A DNA stretch of 64,000 bases from Deltaproteobacteria bacterium. Lineage in GTDB: Bacteria > Desulfobacterota > Desulfobacteria > Desulfobacterales > Desulfobacteraceae. Within the stretch, counting starts at the first letter, position 1; each line of letters begins with the position of its first letter. Where the stretch lies: NCBI GenBank assembly GCA_027858995.1, contig JAQIBP010000061.1, forward strand, positions 1-64,000, in the 5' to 3' direction. Shown in pieces: positions 43,279 through 51,444 of this stretch. The translations under genes were made by a program, and so were the position numbers. Below the pieces are notes generated by a model. That model ran no database searches and had not been told where the DNA came from. It saw only the letters and a list, made by a program, of their open reading frames with translations.

Positions 43279-46200
43279 ATGCAACAAAAAGAACTCACTA
43301 ATCTTTTAAAATACACTGGGAAAGATCCATCCCGGTTGATATTTGAAGATGAACTCACCGATATTTATAATCGGCGGTTTTTATCTCATTTTTTCGAATT
43401 CAAAGTTTTGTGGAATGATCTGGACAGTAGCCCGCTGTCATTGATCATGGTGGACGTTGACAATTTTAAACTGGTCAACGATGAGTACGGGCATCAGATC
43501 GGAGATCAGGTGCTGGTTTGGATCGCTAATCTGCTGCGCAAAGTCGGAGATGATCAGGGTATGGCAATTCGCTATGCCGGTGACGAGTTCATGTTACTTT
43601 TGCCGCATTGCAGTAAAAAATGTGGCATCAAGGTCGCAAACCGTTTGCACAAGCAAATTCATCAGGAGTCGTTCCAAAGCCAGGGAAATAAAAATTTTCC
43701 ACTGATTACCCTCAGTATTGGAATCGCAACAGCCTCTGAAGACGCGTTAACCGGCAAGAATTTGATTCAAAAAGCAGATATCGCCCTTTACTCTGCGAAA
43801 AAGACCGGGCGAGATTGTGTGGTAAACGCCTCTGGAGTTAACCAGGAAGAAGTATTCGCAAAGACTGCCATCAACCAGCTGACAGATGTAAAATTGGTCG
43901 GTCGCGGTCAGCAATTTTCCTTGGTAAGCGAAGCCCTTACCAGATTTAGCAAGAAGCAAAACCAATTTTTTATAGCAGAAGGCGCTGCCGGAATCGGGAA
44001 AACCGAATTTATGGAAACAATCCGACAAAATTTGGCCCGCATCAATATTTTTCAAGCAAGAGCCAAAGGGGATCCCCATGAAATGCTCCGTCCCTATTAC
44101 CTGATTAGTAAAATACTGACTGATATTCTCAATCAGCAAAAGGACAAGGGGACAGCGATCATTCAAAACTTCAGAGCGCAACAAATCGGTTATATCAGTG
44201 AAATTCTGCCTCAGCTTGATACAGGCGTAACGCTGCCTAAAGACATCAATGAAACCACCCTGCGCAAGGGCATTTTTGACGCCTTCTTTCACCTGCTTAA
44301 TACCATGGTCGGTAAGCGATCGATCATCTTTTTAATTGACGATTTTCATTTTGCTGATGAGGCAAGCCTTCTGGTGTTACGCCATTTAGTGCTTCAGAAA
44401 GAATTTCCAGTCTTTATCTGCGGTTCCGCTTCCATTCATCAAAAGAATAAGGATAATGAGTCCCAGGATACGTTTAGAAATTTTTGCACCCAATACCAAC
44501 AGCAGTTAGATATTCAAAAAATAAGTTTGAGCCCGCTTAGCGAGGCCGAAATCGGCAAGCATATTCTGGGAATTTTCCCCAAGGCGCGGCTGCCAAAGAG
44601 TGTCGTCAAAGAGATCACTGCAGTAAGTCAGGGAAATCCGTTGTTTCTCAGTGAAATTTTGCGCAAAATGGTTTTAGACCAGAAAATCACCCTCATCCGT
44701 CAGCAATGGACTGTTAAACCTATCGAAGCAGGCTATCTTCCCAAATCGTTGGAGGAGTTCGTTGCTCAGAAAATTGCGGCGCTGGATGAAGAAGATCGGC
44801 AAATTCTTGATCAGGTGTCAGCGATGGGTGAGAATGTCTCATTAAGCATGCTCACCGGAAGTTGTGAAAAAAATGAAGCCCGAGTTTTGGAATTTATTGA
44901 TCAGGCCGTTGAGCAGGGGCTGCTCAGCACGAATTTTGAACTTAATGATGACATGGTTCGATTTGGCGGCAAACAGATTCAGGCAGTCACTTACAACAGC
45001 ATTACGCAAGGTCGCAAGCAGATATTACACGAGCGTATCGGCAACTATCAGGAAAGCCTTTTTCAGCAAAAAATCCTGCCTTCGGCGGCTCCTTTGGCAT
45101 ACCACTTCAACCGTTCAACAGATCATGAAAAGGCCGATCACTACGAAAAACTCCAGACCTCCGCCAACGATCGGAGCTTTAATCCCTCAGAGGCAGCATC
45201 TTATTCGGTAGACAAATCCGGTGAAGGACTTAGCGCCTATACCCCGCTGGACCCGGATGATTTCCAGAAAATTCCTGATGTTATGCGCGATCTCATAGTC
45301 ACTGCGCGTAACATTGAACTTTATCCTGCTGGCAGCAAGTCCATTGTAAATATCAAACAACGACTCAAATCCTCCATTGATCAAATTCTGAGTAACAATA
45401 AATGCATGAGTATTGATCTGGTCAAGCAATCCATTCTGATCAATGGTCAGAGAATCGATATAGCCGACATTAAACTGGTAGCTGAATCATTTGTGAAGTC
45501 ATTGAAACATTTAGATTTAAAAGGAATTGCAATCCATCAGGGTGTAGATGAGCGCGAGTTGGAATTGATGCTACAGGTATTTGCAAAAGGCACCCAGAAA
45601 ATATTCGATAAACATCATTGGGAGCAGTTTTCTTCTGAAAACCGGCTTGTGAATATAGAATTGAAGCAAGTACACTATGCCATGAAGGTGGAGACGCAAA
45701 GCGACTCTATGATGGCCGAAGCTGCCGCCGACGAAAGAGGCTCACCCCAGGGTGCAGGAGCAGGCGGGGCGACTGAATCGGAAGGGACATTGAGTCTCCA
45801 GGCAACCAGTCTTATTCGTGATTTTCTGCGAAGTTTAAACGCAGTGGTAAGAGCAGGTAAATTGTATCCTTTAAAAAGCAAAACCGTCTCCAATATCCTT
45901 CATAAACTGCTGCAAACCCTGGAACTTTTTTTCAACGATCAAAATGTGCTGTCTTTGACCCGGACCAGTGATACCCTGCTGGTCAATGGCCAACGGCTTG
46001 ACATATCAGAGTTTCCTGATTTTAAAGGGCTTGCCACTAATTTTTTGAAATTTCTTGATGAAATCGGATTGACCAGCCTTACATTTCAGAAAAACATATC
46101 CCACAGCCAGCTTGAAACGTTTATGGAAGCCTTACTGGATGTTCCCGACGCAGGCGTGGACAGCAATTACTTGAAAGAGTTTGCTAAAGCGCATGGATTG

Positions 46201-47550
46201 TCGGATATCCTTTTTGACCAGAACCTTTACGAGGCGCGTGTGGGCCAGCGCACGGAGGTAAAAGCCGATGGATTGATAGTCTTAGAGCAATCGTCCGGAG
46301 TTCAAAAACAACAACCGGAAAAACCGATTCCAGAGGAGTTGTATGATAATTTTCTTGCCAGGTTGCCGGAACAGCTTGACGAGTTCTTCTTTGAGGGCGA
46401 AACAGCAAAAATTGAAAGACTCATCACTCTGCTTTTTTTAGGATATCAAGACCGTGAGCTCACCGTCCGAAATAATGTCATCCAAGTCTGTCAGGACCTC
46501 TTGACCAAGTTGGCTGTTGCCTACCAACATGACTTAGTAAAAGTTTTGGCCAGCCCCCTTTTGGCCGAATGGGTCAAAGAGAAGGAAGCTGAAACAATTG
46601 CTATCATGGCATCTTTGCTCAACAGCTTGGTAGAGGTCTTGATTCAGTATGTTGAATATCCACTGGCCTCAAAGATACTCACTGATCTTCAAAACCAATA
46701 TCACAAACTAAAAAAGATCAAGGACTCCCATGCCCAAATACTGGTCCAAAATTTGGATTTGCAGCTTAAACCCAACACCCAAAAGCTTCTCGTGGAAGAT
46801 CTCACATCAAGTGAGCCGGCTCGTCAGCAAAATGCCGCCCTGTTGCTCCAAAGCCTTGGCCCAAAGGTGTCGACACTGTTGATCAATATTATTACAAAAG
46901 AGCAGGATTATCGTGCCAGACAGATGGCTGCAAATTTGCTTCAGAAACAAGGTCTCCCTGCCGTCAAACGTCTCAAGGGATTGCTGGTTCTGGAAATCAG
47001 CGCGGAAGAGCGAATACGAATATTGGACATCATTGACACCCTGACCACAGATTGTAAAAACGAGCTCTTTTTTGCTCTGGGTGACGAAGCCACCAATGTC
47101 CGCGAGGCAGCCTATCGACTGGCCGAGAGATTAAACGATGATCAGATCGTTGAATGGTTGCTTGAATTCGCCAGAAGTAAGCAGTCTATCTTAGCGATTG
47201 GGGCCATAAAATGTCTGGCTAAGATAAGTCCATCGCAGGTGGTGGTGGAGGAATTCATAACGCTGTTGAATTCGAGCAAAGATGAGTCAGTGCTTGTGGC
47301 TTGCTGCAGGGCTCTGGGGCAGATTGCCCGGCCCACCAGCATTGAAGCGCTCGCAAAGGCCCTGGAGACCAAAAGGTTTTTATTTTTTCACAGAGGCAAC
47401 AGTGCCCAAGTTCGGACCACTGCCGCATTTGCTTTGGCACAAATTCCCCATTCAAAAGCGACCCATCACCTTGCCCAATTAGTGAATGACCGTGATCCAC
47501 GAATTCGCCAGATTGCTCAGAACTCCGTGCAATCTGTCCAATCGAGTTGA
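43279..47550 (+). CDS. GGDEF - STAND-type ATPase - duplicated domain - HEAT repeat protein
   Basis: 1423 aa. GGDEF domain about 17-180 (DELTDIYNRRF; RYAGDEFMLLLP, i.e. AGDEF at about 99-103; no RxxD inhibitory site before it). AAA_16/STAND-like ATPase about 205-560: Walker A GAAGIGKTEF (about 235), Walker B IIFLIDDFHFADEAS (about 350), GNPLFLSEILRKM sensor region. Then two homologous modules, about 655-805 (ELYPAGSKSIVNIKQRL, SILINGQRIDI) and about 840-985 (KLYPLKSKTVSNIL, TLLVNGQRLDI), joined by a Gly/Ala linker. C-terminal HEAT-like repeats about 1170-1420 (ARQMAANLLQKQGLPAVKRL, VREAAYRLAERL). No membrane helices. Likely a signalling hub coupling NTP-driven assembly to c-di-GMP. More GC-rich and differently coded than neighbours, suggesting transfer. 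Confidence 0.85.
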   Translation: MQQKELTNLLKYTGKDPSRLIFEDELTDIYNRRFLSHFFEFKVLWNDLDSSPLSLIMVDVDNFKLVNDEYGHQIGDQVLVWIANLLRKVGDDQGMAIRYAGDEFMLLLPHCSKKCGIKVANRLHKQIHQESFQSQGNKNFPLITLSIGIATASEDALTGKNLIQKADIALYSAKKTGRDCVVNASGVNQEEVFAKTAINQLTDVKLVGRGQQFSLVSEALTRFSKKQNQFFIAEGAAGIGKTEFMETIRQNLARINIFQARAKGDPHEMLRPYYLISKILTDILNQQKDKGTAIIQNFRAQQIGYISEILPQLDTGVTLPKDINETTLRKGIFDAFFHLLNTMVGKRSIIFLIDDFHFADEASLLVLRHLVLQKEFPVFICGSASIHQKNKDNESQDTFRNFCTQYQQQLDIQKISLSPLSEAEIGKHILGIFPKARLPKSVVKEITAVSQGNPLFLSEILRKMVLDQKITLIRQQWTVKPIEAGYLPKSLEEFVAQKIAALDEEDRQILDQVSAMGENVSLSMLTGSCEKNEARVLEFIDQAVEQGLLSTNFELNDDMVRFGGKQIQAVTYNSITQGRKQILHERIGNYQESLFQQKILPSAAPLAYHFNRSTDHEKADHYEKLQTSANDRSFNPSEAASYSVDKSGEGLSAYTPLDPDDFQKIPDVMRDLIVTARNIELYPAGSKSIVNIKQRLKSSIDQILSNNKCMSIDLVKQSILINGQRIDIADIKLVAESFVKSLKHLDLKGIAIHQGVDERELELMLQVFAKGTQKIFDKHHWEQFSSENRLVNIELKQVHYAMKVETQSDSMMAEAAADERGSPQGAGAGGATESEGTLSLQATSLIRDFLRSLNAVVRAGKLYPLKSKTVSNILHKLLQTLELFFNDQNVLSLTRTSDTLLVNGQRLDISEFPDFKGLATNFLKFLDEIGLTSLTFQKNISHSQLETFMEALLDVPDAGVDSNYLKEFAKAHGLSDILFDQNLYEARVGQRTEVKADGLIVLEQSSGVQKQQPEKPIPEELYDNFLARLPEQLDEFFFEGETAKIERLITLLFLGYQDRELTVRNNVIQVCQDLLTKLAVAYQHDLVKVLASPLLAEWVKEKEAETIAIMASLLNSLVEVLIQYVEYPLASKILTDLQNQYHKLKKIKDSHAQILVQNLDLQLKPNTQKLLVEDLTSSEPARQQNAALLLQSLGPKVSTLLINIITKEQDYRARQMAANLLQKQGLPAVKRLKGLLVLEISAEERIRILDIIDTLTTDCKNELFFALGDEATNVREAAYRLAERLNDDQIVEWLLEFARSKQSILAIGAIKCLAKISPSQVVVEEFITLLNSSKDESVLVACCRALGQIARPTSIEALAKALETKRFLFFHRGNSAQVRTTAAFALAQIPHSKATHHLAQLVNDRDPRIRQIAQNSVQSVQSS

Positions 47551-47633
47551 CCGACACGCAGCTTGTACTGCCTGAATTTTTAATGCAGCACACCCTCTTC
47601 TGCTTTAACATTTTATGATTGATTACTAATTGG

Positions 47634-47867
47634 CTATCCCCTTGGCACTGACCATTTGACAGTGGATTTCATTAAAGCCATTTCACGTCTTTTATCAGAA
47701 ACCTTGTCATTGCCACTAAAACAATCAGGACAGATATAATCAACATATTCAATGCCTTTTGGAATAGATACCTTTTTATTGATCAATTCAAGGTATAGTT
47801 TTGAAACAAATAGTTTGCCGCAATAGGTGCAATAAAAAAGATGCGGTGCAATTTTTTTATTGCACAA
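47634..47867 (-). CDS. Small two-knuckle zinc-binding protein, tentative
   Basis: 77 aa starting at a TTG with GAGGTG about 12 bases upstream. CTYCGKLFVS near residue 13 and YICPDCFSGND near 45 give two CxxC knuckles as in a zinc ribbon or rubredoxin-like fold. The tail is basic. The 22-bp repeat shared with 41297-41318 lies inside this frame (47773-47794), which raises the possibility that the gene is a fusion or remnant at an insertion boundary. Coding status uncertain. Confidence 0.45.
   Translation of the reverse strand: MCNKKIAPHLFYCTYCGKLFVSKLYLELINKKVSIPKGIEYVDYICPDCFSGNDKVSDKRREMALMKSTVKWSVPRG
47773..47794 (+). repeat. Direct repeat copy 2 flanking the accessory island
   Basis: Exact 22-base match to 41297-41318, same orientation, 6476 bases away. 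Confidence 0.5.
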
Positions 47868-48164
47868 AATTTTTATTACACCTCAAGGCATTACAGGCCA
47901 ATAGGCCTTTATTTTAAGATGATTATCAAATAAATATGGTTTGTTTAATGTAAAGTTGAATTTATTATATTTTCAGGTCAAAAAAGTATTTTTATCATAA
48001 TTTTGATAATTTAAAATAGTTATATTTCAATTAATTTCAGGTAGTTATATTTTTAGTATATTGAATATTAATCTGTGACAAACCCATTGGCATGCTTATG
48101 GCTATATAAAATTTAGGTTGTTCAATAATTTTTATGTTAATTATTATAAAGGAGGCGTTATAGC
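47868..48164. other. AT-rich intergenic region before the molybdoenzyme gene
   Basis: About 300 bases, very AT-rich from 47930 on. Contains GGCCAATAGGCC at about 47898, a short interrupted palindrome. The promoter of the downstream gene must be here. A strong AAAGGAGG site lies at 48149-48156. No gene seen. Confidence 0.4.
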
Positions 48165-50957
48165 ATGGAGAAGATTTATATGGAATCAAGGGCAAAAAGA
48201 TACCATTTTCTTTCCACCTTGTACCGAGATGAAATTTCACTAGAATTAATTAAAAACATGCAAAAAGAACAATTTCTTACTGGTTTACTTGAATCTGTGA
48301 AAGGCTGTGGATTCATGGATCTCAAAAGTGGTGCAGAGGTCATGGCTTCCTGTCTGAGAAAAGAAGATCCACAAAAATTGTATAAAGAATTAAGCTATGA
48401 TTATGCAGATATTTTTCTCAATGCCGGAGCAAATCCCGTATTCCCCTATGAATCGGCCCATACAGGCAAGAAACCTGTGCTTATGCAAAAACCTGTTGTC
48501 ACCCTCAGAGAGTATTTTAGAAAGTCAGGGGTACACAAAAATCCTGATTTTAAAGATCTTGATGATCACATTGCTGTTGAAATGGAATTTTTAAGATACC
48601 TTCTTGAAAAGCAGGATACAGATATGTATATCAAATTTTTTAAAAATACATATTTAAAATGGGTCAATTCCTTTTGTGATCAACTGTCTACTTCAGCAAG
48701 CTCAGAATTCTATCAGGCACTTGCCCATTTCACACGAGGAGCGTTAATGTGTGAAAATATGCGAATTGATGGTTTCACCAGAGGTGAAGAGACCACCCAG
48801 AAGATGATGGAAGCCTGTGCTATCCTGGATCTTGATTCAGCATATTTCACACTGCAAGAAGGAGTGGTTGAAAAAGAGCCTACAAAGGAAATACCTAGCC
48901 ATTGTTACACCTGCGGTGCCTTGTGCGGTATGACAGCAAAAGTAAAAGACGGTATATTAACAGGTGTTTCAGGACTTCCCGGTGACCCTAAAGGCGGTGG
49001 AAGGATGTGCCCTAAAGGCGCTGCATCTCCAAGTCACCTCTATTCACCGTACAGGCTTAAAGCACCCCTTATTAAAGAGAACGGCCGTTTCCGTAAGGCA
49101 AGCTGGGAAGAAGCCCTTGATGCTGTTGCAAAAGGTATAAAAAGTATAGAACCTGCAAAATTAGGATTCTTCAGAGGCAATGATTTTGTAAACTGGATAC
49201 ATGAAGGACTTTTTGATCATCTGGGATGTCCCAAAATGACCCACAGGCCCATGTGTGACAATGCCAACCGTATGGCAAATGAACATAACCTCAATGACAA
49301 GAGACCGTGGATTAATTATGAGGAATCTGATTATATTATCCATTTTGGTATGAACGAACTTGCCACTTCCTATGGTCAGCGAAAAACTACCCATTTGAAA
49401 GCAGCCCTCAAAAGAGGGGCAAAATTAGTAGTTTTTGATCCCAGAAGATCAGATACAGCTGCTGCTGCTACAGAGTGGATTCCTGTAAAACCTGCAACAG
49501 ATGGTGCTGTTGCGCTTGCCATGTGCTATGTTATTATCAAAAATGAACTCTATGACAAAGAATTTGTCAAAAACTGGACCCACGGTTTTGATGAACTTAA
49601 GAACAGGGTACTTGGCAATGAAGATAAAATTGCCAGAACCCCTGAATGGGCGTCTGAAATCAGTGGTGTTCCTGCAGATACCATAGAACGGATTGCCGTG
49701 GAATTTGCCATGGCTGAAAAGAAAGGTGTTATGTCCTGGACCGGAGTGGCACAAGTTCCCAATGGAATGTATGGGACTGCTGCATTACAGGCTTTGAATG
49801 GACTATGCGGTACATTTGATGCCCCTGGAGGACCATCTCTTCCTTTTAAAAGAAAATTGAAATCTCCATGGGGAGAAGGGCAGGAGAAACCCCCCAAGGG
49901 ATCTGCACCCAAACTCCACAAATATACCATGTGGTCTGGTTGGGGCCCAGCCAATACACTGTCTGCTGTAGAAGCAGGCAAACTCAAAGGAATGATTCTC
50001 TATTTTGGTGATCCAGTCCTTTCCTGTGGTAACCAAGAAGATTCTATAAAAGCCATAGAAAAAATGGAATTTAAGGCTGCCATTGAAGCATATATGTGTA
50101 ATAGCGCCCTGTTGTGTGATGTTATCCTTCCTGATACCACATGGCTGGAACAAAGTCAGATTAAACCTGACTGGCTTTACGAAGCTTTTATTGCCTACTA
50201 TGCAGAAATAGTCGAGCCCATGTATGACACAATGCCTGTGTGGAAAATAACAAAAGAGCTGGCTAACAGGCTTGACCTGGGCAAATATTTTCCATGGGAC
50301 AATATTGAAGATGCATTCCGTAACCAGATGGAGGGCACTCCCTGGTCTTTTGATGAGCTTAAGGCAAAAGGATTTATTATTACAGATAAGGCAGAATATT
50401 TTAAATATAAAAAATGGGGAAGTATTAACCCACCGGAAGGATATGGCAGCTCAGGAAAGAGTAAAACAGGAAAATATAACTTTGTTAACCCTGTTGCTCA
50501 GGAAAAGGGGATAGATCCTTTACCAGACTATAAAGAACCTGACAAAGAGTTACAGGCTGACAAAGAATATCCATTTATTTTTGGTAATTTCCGGCTGTTT
50601 GGTCATGAGCATTCTTCAACTTTTAATAACTTTCAGCTCATGAAAACAAATCAAACAAATTTTTTGTGGATAAATAAAATCGATGCTAGAGAACTTGCCA
50701 TAGCTGAAGGTGACAAGGTCAGACTGCAATCCCCATGGGGCAGTGTGGAAACAGTTGCAAGTCCCACATGGTCAATTATGAAGGGAGTTCTTGGCAGCCC
50801 GGGAGGTTTTGGACATATTCGTGGGATTGAAGGCGATCCTAAGTTTCAAATCTTAGGCGGGATCAACACTCCTAGTATCATGAAATCAGATGCTTCTGAA
50901 AAAGATGGAGGAACCACGATACTAAAATATATAAAAACCAAAGTAGAGAAAATATAA
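48165..50957 (+). CDS. TorD-type chaperone fused to molybdopterin oxidoreductase
   Basis: 930 aa with AAAGGAGG 9 bases before the ATG. Residues 1-215 are a TorD/DmsD-like helical domain (YADIFLNAGANPVFPYESAH, then DDHIAVEMEFLRYLLEKQ). From about 245 a complete DMSO-reductase-family subunit follows: [4Fe-4S] cysteines CYTCGALCG and RMCPKGAAS, then VVFDPRRSDTAAAATEWIPV and GVAQVPNGMYGTAALQALNG. The dinucleotide-binding C-terminal domain starts at about 800 (FIFGNFRLFGHEHSSTFNNF). The Mo ligand may be the Cys in RPMCDNANR (about 363), as in polysulfide/thiosulfate reductases. No Tat signal can exist in front of TorD, so the enzyme is probably cytoplasmic. No FeS or membrane subunit is adjacent. 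Confidence 0.88.
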   Translation: MEKIYMESRAKRYHFLSTLYRDEISLELIKNMQKEQFLTGLLESVKGCGFMDLKSGAEVMASCLRKEDPQKLYKELSYDYADIFLNAGANPVFPYESAHTGKKPVLMQKPVVTLREYFRKSGVHKNPDFKDLDDHIAVEMEFLRYLLEKQDTDMYIKFFKNTYLKWVNSFCDQLSTSASSEFYQALAHFTRGALMCENMRIDGFTRGEETTQKMMEACAILDLDSAYFTLQEGVVEKEPTKEIPSHCYTCGALCGMTAKVKDGILTGVSGLPGDPKGGGRMCPKGAASPSHLYSPYRLKAPLIKENGRFRKASWEEALDAVAKGIKSIEPAKLGFFRGNDFVNWIHEGLFDHLGCPKMTHRPMCDNANRMANEHNLNDKRPWINYEESDYIIHFGMNELATSYGQRKTTHLKAALKRGAKLVVFDPRRSDTAAAATEWIPVKPATDGAVALAMCYVIIKNELYDKEFVKNWTHGFDELKNRVLGNEDKIARTPEWASEISGVPADTIERIAVEFAMAEKKGVMSWTGVAQVPNGMYGTAALQALNGLCGTFDAPGGPSLPFKRKLKSPWGEGQEKPPKGSAPKLHKYTMWSGWGPANTLSAVEAGKLKGMILYFGDPVLSCGNQEDSIKAIEKMEFKAAIEAYMCNSALLCDVILPDTTWLEQSQIKPDWLYEAFIAYYAEIVEPMYDTMPVWKITKELANRLDLGKYFPWDNIEDAFRNQMEGTPWSFDELKAKGFIITDKAEYFKYKKWGSINPPEGYGSSGKSKTGKYNFVNPVAQEKGIDPLPDYKEPDKELQADKEYPFIFGNFRLFGHEHSSTFNNFQLMKTNQTNFLWINKIDARELAIAEGDKVRLQSPWGSVETVASPTWSIMKGVLGSPGGFGHIRGIEGDPKFQILGGINTPSIMKSDASEKDGGTTILKYIKTKVEKI

Positions 50958-50959
50958 AA

Positions 50960-51331
50960 ATGACTATAGCAGCCGTAAAATCAATTTTCATTGGTGTCGG
51001 TGGATCCTTGATCCTTGCTGTTTTTTGCTCAACCTTTATTGCAATGGATAAAATTTTACTTATCATGCCCCTGTTTATCGCCTTTAATGGCGCAATGACC
51101 GGTTACAGACTGGTGGAAGTTCTGAAAAATCAGATTAAAAATATTCCTGTTTTTTCTCTGGTGCTTGGAATTGGCTGCGGAGCATTAACCTTTGTTGCTG
51201 TAAATTTTGCAGGATCATTTATCCAAGGTGTATTATTGCTTCATATTTATGATTTGCTGATTTACATGGCAGTATCAGGATTTACAAGTTATCTGGGGGC
51301 AAAACTTGCTGTCAGATATTTTAATTTATAA
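50960..51331 (+). CDS. Small four-helix membrane protein
   Basis: 123 aa, beginning 2 bases after the molybdoenzyme stop and thus co-transcribed. Four hydrophobic segments (about 8-26, 32-47, 62-85, 92-115) with few charges (RLVEVLKNQIKN loop). No heme-ligand His pair or Cys cluster as in NrfD/PsrC-like quinol-oxidising subunits; it is far too small for those. Role unknown, perhaps an accessory to the permease downstream. Confidence 0.7.
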   Translation: MTIAAVKSIFIGVGGSLILAVFCSTFIAMDKILLIMPLFIAFNGAMTGYRLVEVLKNQIKNIPVFSLVLGIGCGALTFVAVNFAGSFIQGVLLLHIYDLLIYMAVSGFTSYLGAKLAVRYFNL

Positions 51332-51340
51332 AAGGCACGG

Positions 51341-51406
51341 CCTGTCCTGAATAGGACAGGTCACAAAATAATATGAAAGAGTTGAAATTTAAATTCACTC
51401 TTTCAT
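51341..51406 (+). promoter_or_regulatory. Two consecutive hairpins between membrane protein and permease genes
   Basis: CCTGTCC-TGAATA-GGACAGG (51341-51360) followed by ATGAAAGAGT/ACTCTTTCAT (51373-51382, 51397-51406), both perfect. Neither is followed by a T-run, so they are more likely mRNA processing or stability structures than terminators. The second overlaps a spurious upstream ATG of the next gene. Confidence 0.55.
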
Positions 51407-51444
51407 ACAAAATTTATAATATTTTTTTAAAAAAGGAGAACCAA

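Noticed and set aside
47255-47611. 118-aa antisense frame over the HEAT-repeat region
   Set aside because: Shadow of the 1423-aa gene; Cys/Ser-rich, no ribosome binding site, and the sense frame is clearly coding.
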